A DNA stretch of 64,000 bases from Pseudomonas capeferrum (GTDB lineage Bacteria > Pseudomonadota > Gammaproteobacteria > Pseudomonadales > Pseudomonadaceae), in NCBI RefSeq assembly GCF_013523055.1, contig NZ_JAAMQM010000024.1, forward strand, positions 1-64,000. The letters are read 5' to 3'. Made by a program: the position numbers and the translations under genes. Under the pieces are notes generated by a model that was not told the DNA's origin, ran no database searches, and saw only the letters and a program-made list of their open reading frames with translations. Each line of letters opens with the position of its first letter. Within the stretch, counting starts at the first letter, position 1. Positions 35,683 to 43,417 of this stretch are shown one piece after another.

Positions 35683-35884
35683 CCTTGTAGGAGCTGACTC
35701 CTGCGATCGAGCCTGAAAGGCTCGCTTGGCAACGCTGAAGCTCTTCTCACCCTGATAGTTGTGGTTACGCCGGTCGCCTGCATTCAATGCATCCACGACT
35801 ATCGTGCTGGGCGAGCATTCTTCATTGCCAGGCGAGCCTTTGGCTCGATCGCAGGCGTCCCGGCAAGCCAGCTCCTACAAGGGC
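35683..35884. repeat. REP-type inverted repeat pair
   Basis: The left arm (TTGTAGGAGCTG, then CTGCGATCGAGCC with a small CGAGCC/GGCTCG hairpin) and the right arm (GGCTCGATCGCAGG, then CAGCTCCTACAA) are inverted copies about 110 bases apart. The words match repetitive extragenic palindromes found in pseudomonads. It lies between mksB and the convergent creA gene and may protect or end both transcripts. Confidence 0.7.
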
Positions 35885-35885
35885 G

Positions 35886-36341
35886 TCACTGCGCCCAGGG
35901 CAGGATCGGTATGGCCGTCACCGCATTCTGCGGACTGCCTTCGATCAAACGATCGCTGTACACGAGATAGACCAGGGTGTTGCGCTTCTTGTCGAGGAAG
36001 CGCACCACCTGCATGGTCTTGAATACCAGCGAGGTACGCTCCTTGAACACTTCGTCGCCATCGCGCAGCTCGCCCTTGAAGCTGATCGGTCCGACCTGAC
36101 GGCAGGCGATGGAAGCTTCGGCGCGGTCTTCGGCCAGGCCCAGGCCACCCTTCAGCCCGCCGGTCTTGGCACGCGACAGGTAGCAGGTCACGCCTTCGAC
36201 CTTGGGGTCATCGAATGCTTCGACGACGATGCGGTCGTTGGGCCCCACCATCTTGAAAACGGTCGAAACCCGGCCGATCTCTTCGGCACCCGCCAGCATC
36301 GGCAACGCTAATGCGGCAACGGCTAATACGCTCTTCAGCAC
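35886..36341 (-). CDS. creA: CreA-family periplasmic protein
   Basis: This 151-residue protein begins with a signal peptide (cut near LAGA, residue 19). The mature part matches the CreA family: IGRVSTVFKMVGPNDRIVVEAFDDP, then GVTCYLSRAKTGG with Cys53, and a second Cys in SIACRQVGP. The two Cys residues may form a disulfide. Its biochemical role is unknown. It lies 11 bases after proB on the same strand. Confidence 0.88.
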   Translation of the reverse strand: MLKSVLAVAALALPMLAGAEEIGRVSTVFKMVGPNDRIVVEAFDDPKVEGVTCYLSRAKTGGLKGGLGLAEDRAEASIACRQVGPISFKGELRDGDEVFKERTSLVFKTMQVVRFLDKKRNTLVYLVYSDRLIEGSPQNAVTAIPILPWAQ

Positions 36342-36352
36342 GGCTGTCTTCC

Positions 36353-37471
36353 TCAGACCAGGACCAGGTTGTCACGATGGATCAGCTCCGGCTCGGCGCT
36401 GTAGCCGAGCAGGCTTTCGATGGCATCCGATGGCTGGCCAATGATCTTCTGTGCCTCCAGGGCACTGTAGTTGGCCAGGCCGCGCGCGACCTCATACCCT
36501 TGGGGATCGACGCAGACCACCATCTCGCCGCGACGGAAGCTGCCTTGCACGGTCTTGACGCCAACCGGCAACAGGCTCTTGTTGGCCTCGCGCAAGGCCT
36601 GCACCGCACCGGCATCGAGCACCAGGGTGCCGCGGGTCTGCAAGTGCCCGGCGAGCCACTGCTTGCGCGCCGCGATCATGCCGCGCTCCGGCGACAGCAG
36701 GGTACCCAGGCGCTCGCCTGCCTTCAGGCGATCAAGGACGCGCTCGATGCGCCCGCCGATGATGATGGTGTGCGCGCCCGAACGGGCTGCCAGGCGTGCC
36801 GCGCGCAGCTTGGTCTGCATGCCGCCACGCCCCAGCGCGCCACCGGTGCCGCCGGCAACGGCGTCGAGGGCGGGGTCATCGGCACGGGCCTCGAAGATCA
36901 GCTCGGCATCGGGATTGTTGCGCGGGTCGGCGTCGAACATGCCGTCGCGGTCGGTGAGGATGACCAGCAGGTCGGCTTCGACGAGATTGGCCACCAGCGC
37001 CGCCAGCGTATCGTTGTCACCAAAACGGATCTCGTCGGTGACCACGGTATCGTTCTCGTTGATGACCGGCACGACCCCCAGATCGACCAAGGTGCGCAGG
37101 GTGCTGCGGGCGTTGAGATAACGCTTGCGATCGGACAGGTCGTCGTGGGTGAGGAGAATCTGCGCGGTGTGCTTGCCGTGCTCGCCGAAGCTGGACTCCC
37201 AGGCTTGTACCAGACGCATCTGACCGATCGAGGCGGCCGCCTGCAACTCGTTCATCGCGCTCGGTCGCTTGGCCCAGCCCAATTGACTCATGCCCGCCGC
37301 CACTGCCCCGGAGGACACCAGCACCAACTCGACACCCGCCTCGCGCAACGCCACCATCTGTTCGACCCAAACGGCCATGGCCGCCCGGTCCAGACCCTTG
37401 CCATCCGCTGTCAGGAGGGCGCTACCGATCTTCACGACCCAACGCCGCGCGCCTGTCACCTTGCTCCGCAT
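36353..37471 (-). CDS. proB: glutamate 5-kinase
   Basis: This 372-residue enzyme phosphorylates glutamate in the first step of proline synthesis. The amino acid kinase domain starts with WVVKIGSALLT and includes SSGAVAAG and LLTHDDL, and the C-terminal PUA domain (about 275-355) matches the full-length proB type. The first frame codon at 37504 is a GTG; the ATG at 37471 gives the expected N-terminus MRSKVTGARRW. It follows obgE on the same strand and is separated from it by a strong hairpin. Confidence 0.95.
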   Translation of the reverse strand: MRSKVTGARRWVVKIGSALLTADGKGLDRAAMAVWVEQMVALREAGVELVLVSSGAVAAGMSQLGWAKRPSAMNELQAAASIGQMRLVQAWESSFGEHGKHTAQILLTHDDLSDRKRYLNARSTLRTLVDLGVVPVINENDTVVTDEIRFGDNDTLAALVANLVEADLLVILTDRDGMFDADPRNNPDAELIFEARADDPALDAVAGGTGGALGRGGMQTKLRAARLAARSGAHTIIIGGRIERVLDRLKAGERLGTLLSPERGMIAARKQWLAGHLQTRGTLVLDAGAVQALREANKSLLPVGVKTVQGSFRRGEMVVCVDPQGYEVARGLANYSALEAQKIIGQPSDAIESLLGYSAEPELIHRDNLVLV

Positions 37472-37504
37472 CTTCTTCAACCTATGTCGATCTGTAGATA
37501 CCAA

Positions 37505-37528
37505 AACGCCGCTCTGGAGAGCGGCGTT
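37505..37528 (-). terminator. hairpin between obgE and proB
   Basis: AACGCCGCTC pairs perfectly with GAGCGGCGTT around a TGGA loop, just after the obgE stop. The T run on the minus strand is short (TTTTGG), so some read-through into proB is possible. Confidence 0.65.
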
Positions 37529-37545
37529 CAGTGTACTGCAACCGG

Positions 37546-38766
37546 TCAGTCGCGCACGTAAATGATTTCCGGACCGTCTTCGTCGTCCTCGTCATCCCAA
37601 TCGTCATCGTCGCCGATGTCGTGCACGCTCTTCACGCCGCTGCGGCGCAGGGTGCGAGCATCGTCCAGCGCCTGGAGCTGGGCACGCGCCTCGTCCTCGA
37701 TGCGCTGATCGAGCTCGGCCAGCTCCGCGGCGTAGGCCGGGTCATTGGCCAGGCGGTCGGCGCGATCCTCGAGGTAGCGCATGATGTCGTGGCTGAGTTT
37801 GTCGGTGCCCTGCTTGGAGATGGCCGAGATCACGTAGACCGGACCTTCCCACTGCAAGCGCTCGACCACTTCCTTGACGCGCTCGTCACGCTCGTCGTCC
37901 ATCAGCATGTCGGTCTTGTTCAGGACCAGCCAGCGATCACGGTCAGCCAGCGCCGGGCTGAAACGCACCAATTCGTTGACGATGACTTCGGCGGCATCGG
38001 CGCTGCTGCTTTCGTCCAGCGGCGCGAGATCCACGAGGTGCAGCAGCAGGCGGGTACGCGCCAGGTGCTTGAGGAAGCGGATACCCAGGCCGGCACCTTC
38101 GGATGCGCCTTCGATCAGGCCCGGAATGTCGGCGATGACGAAGCTCTTCCAGCGATCGACGCTGACCACGCCCAGGTTCGGCACCAGGGTCGTGAACGGG
38201 TAGTCGGCGACCTTCGGCTTGGCTGCCGAAACCGCGCGGATGAAGGTGCTCTTGCCGGCATTGGGCAGACCGAGCAGACCGACATCGGCGAGGACCTTCA
38301 GCTCGAGCTTGAGGTCACGCTGATCACCCGGCTTGCCTGGGGTGGTCTGGCGCGGCGCGCGGTTGGTACTGGACTTGAATCGGGTATTGCCCAGGCCGTG
38401 CCAGCCGCCTTGGGCGACCATCAGCTTCTGCCCGGCCTTGACCAGGTCGCCGATCACTTCCTGGGTGGACGCATCGATCACCGTGGTACCCACCGGCACA
38501 CGCAGGACCAGCTCGTCACCCTTCTTGCCGGTGCAGTCGGTGCTGCCGCCGTTGGCGCCACGCTGGGCTTCGAAGTGCCGGGTATACCGGTAATCGACCA
38601 GCGTGTTGAGGTTTTCGTCGGCGATCATGTACACCGAGCCACCGTCGCCGCCATCACCACCGTTGGGGCCACCGTTCTCGATGAATTTCTCGCGACGGAA
38701 GCTCATGCAACCGTTACCGCCGTCACCGGCTTTGACTTTGATCGATACTTCGTCAACAAACTTCAT
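37546..38766 (-). CDS. obgE: Obg-family GTPase
   Basis: This 406-residue GTPase works in late assembly of the large ribosomal subunit and in stress control. The N-terminal Obg fold is Gly-rich (MKFVDEVSIKVKAGDGGNG). The GTPase domain carries GLPNAGKSTF, DIPGLIEGA and NKTD. The tail is very acidic (DDDDWDDEDDEDGPE). Use the ATG at 38766 with GAGGCGG upstream; the longer frame to 38880 is an artefact. Gene order rplU-rpmA-obgE is widely conserved. Confidence 0.95.
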   Translation of the reverse strand: MKFVDEVSIKVKAGDGGNGCMSFRREKFIENGGPNGGDGGDGGSVYMIADENLNTLVDYRYTRHFEAQRGANGGSTDCTGKKGDELVLRVPVGTTVIDASTQEVIGDLVKAGQKLMVAQGGWHGLGNTRFKSSTNRAPRQTTPGKPGDQRDLKLELKVLADVGLLGLPNAGKSTFIRAVSAAKPKVADYPFTTLVPNLGVVSVDRWKSFVIADIPGLIEGASEGAGLGIRFLKHLARTRLLLHLVDLAPLDESSSADAAEVIVNELVRFSPALADRDRWLVLNKTDMLMDDERDERVKEVVERLQWEGPVYVISAISKQGTDKLSHDIMRYLEDRADRLANDPAYAAELAELDQRIEDEARAQLQALDDARTLRRSGVKSVHDIGDDDDWDDEDDEDGPEIIYVRD

Positions 38767-38918
38767 AAAAACCGCCTCTCGCCAAGTGACGAGCTGAGTG
38801 ACACAAAGACATAAGGCTCTTGCAAAAATGAGCGCGGCGACCCCCGTCAACGACCGAACAATCCGGTGCCGGCAGCCCATGCAAACAGCTTTGCGAGAGA
38901 CTCACCACAAACGAAAAA

Positions 38919-38942
38919 GCCCCGTCGCATGACGGGGCTTTT
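38919..38942 (-). terminator. terminator after rpmA
   Basis: AAAAGCCCCGTC pairs with GACGGGGCTTTT around a GCAT loop, with a T run on the minus strand. It separates the rplU-rpmA pair from obgE. Confidence 0.8.
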
Positions 38943-38957
38943 CCAGCGACAGCGCGA

Positions 38958-39215
38958 TTAGCCCGCGACGACGCTTACGTAACGGCGGTTGAACTCGCCT
39001 TTCTTCTCGAACTTGATCACGCCTTCGATCTTGGCGAACAGGGTGTGATCCTTGCCCATGCCAACGCCGTAGCCGGCGTGGAACTGGGTGCCGCGCTGGC
39101 GGACGATGATGTTGCCGGCCTTGATGACCTGGCCGCCATACATCTTCACGCCAAGGCGTTTGGATTCTGAGTCGCGACCGTTACGAGTACTACCACCAGC
39201 CTTTTTATGTGCCAT
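38958..39215 (-). CDS. rpmA: 50S ribosomal protein L27
   Basis: This 85-residue protein starts MAHKKAGGSTRNGRDS and contains the GVKMYGGQ and IIVRQRGTQFHAG motifs. Its N-terminal tail reaches the peptidyl-transferase centre. It is translated after rplU, 32 bases downstream. Confidence 0.97.
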   Translation of the reverse strand: MAHKKAGGSTRNGRDSESKRLGVKMYGGQVIKAGNIIVRQRGTQFHAGYGVGMGKDHTLFAKIEGVIKFEKKGEFNRRYVSVVAG

Positions 39216-39247
39216 GGTTCAATTCTCCAAAAATTGGATTTAGGCGA

Positions 39248-39559
39248 TTAAGCCTGAATACCGGTGATTTTGATCTCGGTGAACCACTGGCGGTGGCCCA
39301 TACGCTTCATGTGGTGCTTACGGCGACGGAACTTGATGATGCGCACTTTATCGTGACGGCCTTGCGACACGACTTCAGCCACAACGGTAGCGCCGGCAAC
39401 GACTGGAGCGCCGATGTTCACGTCGTCACCGTTGGCGACCAGCAGAACACGGTCGAAAGTCACGGATTCGCCAGTGGCGACTTCCAGCTTTTCGATCTTC
39501 AGGTATTCACCTTCGGCGACTTTGTACTGCTTGCCACCGGTAACAATTACTGCGTACAT
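39248..39559 (-). CDS. rplU: 50S ribosomal protein L21
   Basis: This 103-residue protein starts MYAVIVTGGKQYKV and contains KFRRRKHHMKRMGHRQ and a final TEIKITGI. It binds 23S rRNA. The ATG at 39559 is the standard start; the longer upstream frame is not coding. A clear promoter lies about 130 bases upstream, so the mRNA has a long untranslated leader that may carry a regulatory structure. Confidence 0.97.
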   Translation of the reverse strand: MYAVIVTGGKQYKVAEGEYLKIEKLEVATGESVTFDRVLLVANGDDVNIGAPVVAGATVVAEVVSQGRHDKVRIIKFRRRKHHMKRMGHRQWFTEIKITGIQA

Positions 39560-39693
39560 GGGTATTTCTCCGATAATCCTGCTCACCCAGCTCTTTATAA
39601 GTAAGGGTAGTGGCTGGCATGGCTGCATAGGGCTGGAACGGCCCGGTGCAATTGCGTAAGGCAGGTGATGCCCAGGGAAGTTCAGGGTGCGCG

Positions 39694-39722
39694 ATTGTAC
39701 GCAAGGCGCCCAGGGCTTGCAA
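39694..39722 (-). promoter_or_regulatory. sigma-70 promoter of rplU-rpmA
   Basis: On the minus strand TTGCAA (39722-39717) and TACAAT (39699-39694) are separated by 17 bases. It is back to back with the ispB promoter. Confidence 0.7.
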
Positions 39723-39752
39723 GTCCCGGCAGGGCCCGGCGGGCACCGCGCC

Positions 39753-39781
39753 TTGACACACCGGGACCCGCGACCTAGCAT
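39753..39781 (+). promoter_or_regulatory. sigma-70 promoter of ispB
   Basis: TTGACA (39753-39758) and TAGCAT (39776-39781) with a 17-base spacer; the ATG follows 26 bases after the -10. Confidence 0.75.
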
Positions 39782-39807
39782 GCCGCGCAACCCCAATGGA
39801 GTAGCCG

Positions 39808-40776
39808 ATGCAACCCCAAGCTTTCTACCGCGCGGTAGCTGAAGATTTCAGCGCCGTCGACGAGATCATCAAGAAACAGCTGACCTCGCGCGTGCCGCTG
39901 GTATCGAAGATCGGCGACTATATCACGTCGGCCGGTGGCAAGCGGCTGCGCCCCCTGCTGGTACTGCTCTGCGGCAAGGCCCTGGGCCGCGAAGGCGACG
40001 ACCTGCGCCTGCTGGCGGCAACCATCGAGTTCCTGCACACCGCCACCCTGCTCCATGACGACGTGGTCGACATGTCCGGCATGCGCCGTGGTCGCTCCAC
40101 CGCCAATGCCCTGTGGGGCAATGCGCCGAGCGTGCTGGTCGGCGACTTCCTGTATTCGCGCTCGTTCGAGATGATGGTCGAGCTCGGCTCCATGCCGGTC
40201 ATGCAGATCCTGTCCAGGGCCACTCGGGTAATCGCCGAGGGCGAAGTGCTGCAGCTGTCTCGTGTACGCGACGCCAGCACCACCGAAGACGTCTACATGG
40301 AAGTGATCCGCGGCAAGACTGCCATGCTGTTCGAAGCCTCGACCCACAGCGCCGCCGCCCTGGCCGATGCCAGCGCCGAGCAGCGCGAGGCCTTGCGCAC
40401 CTTCGGCGATCATCTGGGCGTGGCCTTCCAGCTGGTCGACGACCTGCTCGACTACAAGGGCGATTCGCAGACCCTGGGCAAGAATGTCGGCGATGATCTG
40501 GCCGAGGGCAAACCGACGCTGCCGCTGATCTACACCATGCGTGAAGGCACCGCCGAGCAGGCCGCACTGGTTCGCCAGGCGATCCAGAAAGGCGGCATCG
40601 AGGACCTCGAGAGCATTCGTGCAGCCGTCGAGACCTCCGGCGCCCTCGACTACACCGCGCATCTGGCACGTGACTACGTGGCCCGTGCCATCGGCTGCCT
40701 GGAAGCTCTCCCGGCCAGCGAGTACCGCGATGCCCTCATCGAGCTCAGCGAGTTCGCGGTCGCCCGCACTCACTGA
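39808..40776 (+). CDS. ispB: octaprenyl (long-chain polyprenyl) diphosphate synthase
   Basis: This 322-residue enzyme builds the side chain of ubiquinone. The two Asp-rich motifs are LLHDDVVDMS (D84, D85, D88) and LVDDLLDY (about 211-218), and GGKRLRPLL lies at 43-51. The chain length (C40, C45 or other) cannot be read safely from sequence. It is divergent from rplU, the usual arrangement. Confidence 0.93.
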   Translation: MQPQAFYRAVAEDFSAVDEIIKKQLTSRVPLVSKIGDYITSAGGKRLRPLLVLLCGKALGREGDDLRLLAATIEFLHTATLLHDDVVDMSGMRRGRSTANALWGNAPSVLVGDFLYSRSFEMMVELGSMPVMQILSRATRVIAEGEVLQLSRVRDASTTEDVYMEVIRGKTAMLFEASTHSAAALADASAEQREALRTFGDHLGVAFQLVDDLLDYKGDSQTLGKNVGDDLAEGKPTLPLIYTMREGTAEQAALVRQAIQKGGIEDLESIRAAVETSGALDYTAHLARDYVARAIGCLEALPASEYRDALIELSEFAVARTH

Positions 40777-40870
40777 TTCCCCCGGCCCGACCTCATGGCG
40801 GGCCCGCTCCCCCTCGACAGCTAAAACCCTATACAATGTGGGCTTTATCCGCTTGTCTTGAGGAACCCCT

Positions 40871-41209
40871 GTGAGCACGCTGCCACCCTGCCCCAAATGC
40901 AATTCCGAATATACCTATGAGGACGGCTCCCAGCTGGTCTGCCCGGAATGCGCCCACGAATGGTCGGTCACTGAAGCCGAGGCCGCGAGCGATGACGTGG
41001 TGAAGAAGGATGCCGTCGGCAATGTCCTTCAGGATGGCGATACCGTCACGGTAATCAAGGACCTCAAGGTCAAAGGCTCGTCGCTGGTGGTCAAGGTCGG
41101 TACCAAGGTCAAGAACATCCGCCTGTGCGAGGGCGATCACGACATCGATTGCAAGATCGACGGGATTGGCGCGATGAAGCTCAAATCCGAGTTCGTGCGC
41201 AAGGTCTGA
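40871..41209 (+). CDS. YjdM/PhnA-family zinc-ribbon protein
   Basis: This 112-residue protein has an N-terminal zinc ribbon (CPKCNSEYTYEDGSQLVCPEC, with two CxxC pairs) and a C-terminal PhnA-type domain with GDTVTVIKDLKVKG and GTKVKNIRL. The name PhnA is historic; the role in phosphonate use has not held up for this family. The start is GTG with GAGGAA upstream. Confidence 0.88.
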   Translation: MSTLPPCPKCNSEYTYEDGSQLVCPECAHEWSVTEAEAASDDVVKKDAVGNVLQDGDTVTVIKDLKVKGSSLVVKVGTKVKNIRLCEGDHDIDCKIDGIGAMKLKSEFVRKV

Positions 41210-41306
41210 CGGTGTCGACGGCCGCGGTCATCGCTGCTTCAGGCGAATACTCGTCGAGCCGTTCGCGAAAAACCAGCAATAGACGCTTGCTATTTTGATA
41301 ATAAGA

Positions 41307-41325
41307 ATTATTCTCAACGGAGTCG
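41307..41325 (+). promoter_or_regulatory. Fur-box-like operator
   Basis: The 19-base sequence from GATAATAAG to TTCTC matches the Fur consensus (GATAATGATAATCATTATC) at 15 positions. It lies about 20 bases before the ribosome site of the next gene, in the promoter region. This suggests repression when iron is plentiful. Coordinates are accurate to a few bases. Confidence 0.65.
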
Positions 41326-41343
41326 CTTCCAAGGAGAATAGCC

Positions 41344-41589
41344 ATGACTTATCTGATCGACGCCTGGCTTGACCGCCCCCACCCTTACCTGCGCATCCTT
41401 CATCGCGAGACCGGCGATGTCTGCGCCGTACTCGAGGAGGATGCCCTGGATGAGCTGCGCGACCAGGGTGACCTGGACCTCAGCGGCTTGAACTCCAGCG
41501 AGCCCGTCGTGCTCAAGGAGCTGGTGCGCAACCTGTTTCTATTCTGTTATGCCCGGGCATTGCGCCCTGGCGGTACCGACTGGCATTGA
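41344..41589 (+). CDS. small conserved protein, probably iron-regulated
   Basis: This 81-residue acidic protein starts MTYLIDAWLDRPHPYLRILH and contains a DDLDLSGLNSS-like acidic stretch and a hydrophobic helix near the end (LVRNLFLFCYARAL). It is short and conserved among Pseudomonas as far as I remember, but I know no function. AAGGAG sits 7 bases upstream of the ATG. The Fur-box-like site upstream suggests it is made under iron limitation. Confidence 0.7.
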   Translation: MTYLIDAWLDRPHPYLRILHRETGDVCAVLEEDALDELRDQGDLDLSGLNSSEPVVLKELVRNLFLFCYARALRPGGTDWH

Positions 41590-41625
41590 AAACGCGGGGC
41601 AATTGCGCCCCACGCTTGTGAAACC

Positions 41626-42243
41626 TTACAGAACGTCCAGCAGCTCGACGTCGAACACCAGGACGCTGTGTGGCGGGATGCTGCCGACGCCCTGGGCACC
41701 GTAGGCCAGTTCGCTCGGCACGTACAGGCGCCATTTGCTGCCGGCATTCATCAGTTGCAGGGCTTCGGTCCAGCCAGCGATCACGCCACCTACCGGGAAT
41801 TCGGCAGGCTGGCCACGTTCGTAGGAGCTGTCGAACACGGTGCCGTCCACCAGGGTGCCGTGATAGTGCGTGCGGACTTGGTCTTCACGGGTCGGCTTGG
41901 CGCCTTCACCTGCGGTCAGCACTTCGTACTGAAGGCCCGACGCCAGGGTGACGATGCCTTCGCGCTTGCCGTTCTCGGCCAGGAATTCCTTGCCGACCGC
42001 AGCGGCGGTTTCGGCCTTGGCGGCAGCTTCTGCCTGCATGATGTCACGGATGACCTTGAAGCTGGCCGACAGGTCGGCTTCGCTGACACGGCTTTCCTGG
42101 CCATTGAAGGCATCGGTCAGACCGCTCAGGATGGCTTCCAGGCTAACGCCCGGTGGCGGGTTGTCACGTAGCTGGCCACCGAGTTGGCGACCGATGCCGT
42201 AGCTGACGCGGGATTCGTCGGTAGACAGGTTGAGTTCGGACAT
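41626..42243 (-). CDS. fklB: FKBP-type peptidyl-prolyl isomerase
   Basis: This 205-residue protein has an N-terminal helical dimerisation domain (about 1-95, with SYGIGRQLGGQL) and a C-terminal FKBP domain (about 100-205). In the latter GTLVDGTVFDSSYERG, GWTEALQLM and PSELAYG are visible. It belongs to the FklB/Mip group. No signal peptide is seen, so it is probably cytoplasmic, as FklB of E. coli. Confidence 0.92.
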   Translation of the reverse strand: MSELNLSTDESRVSYGIGRQLGGQLRDNPPPGVSLEAILSGLTDAFNGQESRVSEADLSASFKVIRDIMQAEAAAKAETAAAVGKEFLAENGKREGIVTLASGLQYEVLTAGEGAKPTREDQVRTHYHGTLVDGTVFDSSYERGQPAEFPVGGVIAGWTEALQLMNAGSKWRLYVPSELAYGAQGVGSIPPHSVLVFDVELLDVL

Positions 42244-42325
42244 TTGCTTGCTCCGCTGCAGGACGCACGACTACTGCGCCCTTTGTGAAAAGGGCGAGCA
42301 GCCTAGCATATTGCGGTGTAGTGGA

Positions 42326-42814
42326 TCAGTGCTTGGTGATCCTGTCCAGGTAACCCATGGCGAAAGCGGAAACCACGAAGGTCATGTGGATGATCACGTA
42401 CCACATCAGGTATTCGGTCGAGATGTTCTGCGCATCCATGAATACCCGGAGCAGGTGGATGGAGGAGATCGCCACGATCGAGGCCGCGACTTTCATCTTC
42501 AGCGAAGACGAGTCCATCTTGCCCAGCCAGTTGAGTTTTTCCTTGCTGTCGTCGATATTCAGTTGAGAGACGAAGTTCTCGTAGCCGGAGAACATCACCA
42601 TCACCAGCAGACCGCCGACCAACGACATGTCGATCAGCGAAAGGATCACCAGGATCAGGTCGGCTTCGCTTAGCGCGAAGACGTTCGGCAGAACATGCAC
42701 GACTTCCTGGAAGAACTTGAGTGCCAGTGCCAGCAGGCCCAGCGAGAGACCGAAATAGATCGGAGCGAGCAGCCAGCGCGAGGCATACATCGCGTTTTCG
42801 AAGAAACGTTCCAT
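42326..42814 (-). CDS. UPF0114 (YqhA) family membrane protein
   Basis: This 162-residue protein has about four membrane helices (near 14-36, 48-75, 105-128, 135-155) and opens with MERFFENAMYASRWLLAPIYFGL, the usual UPF0114 start. The loop FVSQLNIDDSKEKLNWLGKMDSSSL matches the family. The function is unknown. Confidence 0.9.
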   Translation of the reverse strand: MERFFENAMYASRWLLAPIYFGLSLGLLALALKFFQEVVHVLPNVFALSEADLILVILSLIDMSLVGGLLVMVMFSGYENFVSQLNIDDSKEKLNWLGKMDSSSLKMKVAASIVAISSIHLLRVFMDAQNISTEYLMWYVIIHMTFVVSAFAMGYLDRITKH

Positions 42815-42916
42815 GGAGATAAGGACTCATCAGGTGGCTAAACAGCGAGCGCGAGTATAGCCAGCCCCCCGTGACAGCAAAAGCCTGCGGCACGGCGCCG
42901 CAGGCAACGGGATGCA

Positions 42917-43258
42917 TCAGGTCTCCGGATGGAACTGGTAATCACCCAGGTTACGCGCGCGTTCACCGTTGATGCGGCGCAACTGTGCTTGCAGGTGCAA
43001 ACACCATATCTGAGGATCGTCGGCCACGTTGTACCCGTGCAAGGTAAGGCTGTCGACGATGGCATTGAGGACGGACTCCGCGACGAGCGGGCCGTGAAAA
43101 GGTCCCTGAGCCTTGATGGCCGAAGGTTGCTCTCCCGCCATGCCGGCGGCGAACAACAAGGTCCACATGCCGGTATCGCCGGCCAATGGACGAATGCTGC
43201 ATTCAATGCGGGTCACCAGGTCCAGGCATTGACGAGTGAGGCTGAGGTTGCGCGACAT
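42917..43258 (-). CDS. DUF3509 protein
   Basis: This 113-residue protein matches the DUF3509 family, largely limited to Pseudomonas. It has an N-terminal strand-rich half and the C-terminal INGERARNLGDYQFHPE. No membrane segment or signal is seen. The ATG at 43258 has GGGGATG upstream; the longer frame to 43312 is less likely. The function is unknown. Confidence 0.7.
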   Translation of the reverse strand: MSRNLSLTRQCLDLVTRIECSIRPLAGDTGMWTLLFAAGMAGEQPSAIKAQGPFHGPLVAESVLNAIVDSLTLHGYNVADDPQIWCLHLQAQLRRINGERARNLGDYQFHPET

Positions 43259-43417
43259 GGCGACATCCCCTATGTAGTGCCTTGTTCGGCCTGCCCGGCA
43301 AGCCGTTTCCATCCTGAAGCCCGATAAACGTCCTCATTCCAGCATAGATGACAGACGAAAAAGATGGAAAACCGGCGCTGAGCGGTAGCACTTGGCCGTC
43401 ACCGCCGGTTTATTGGC

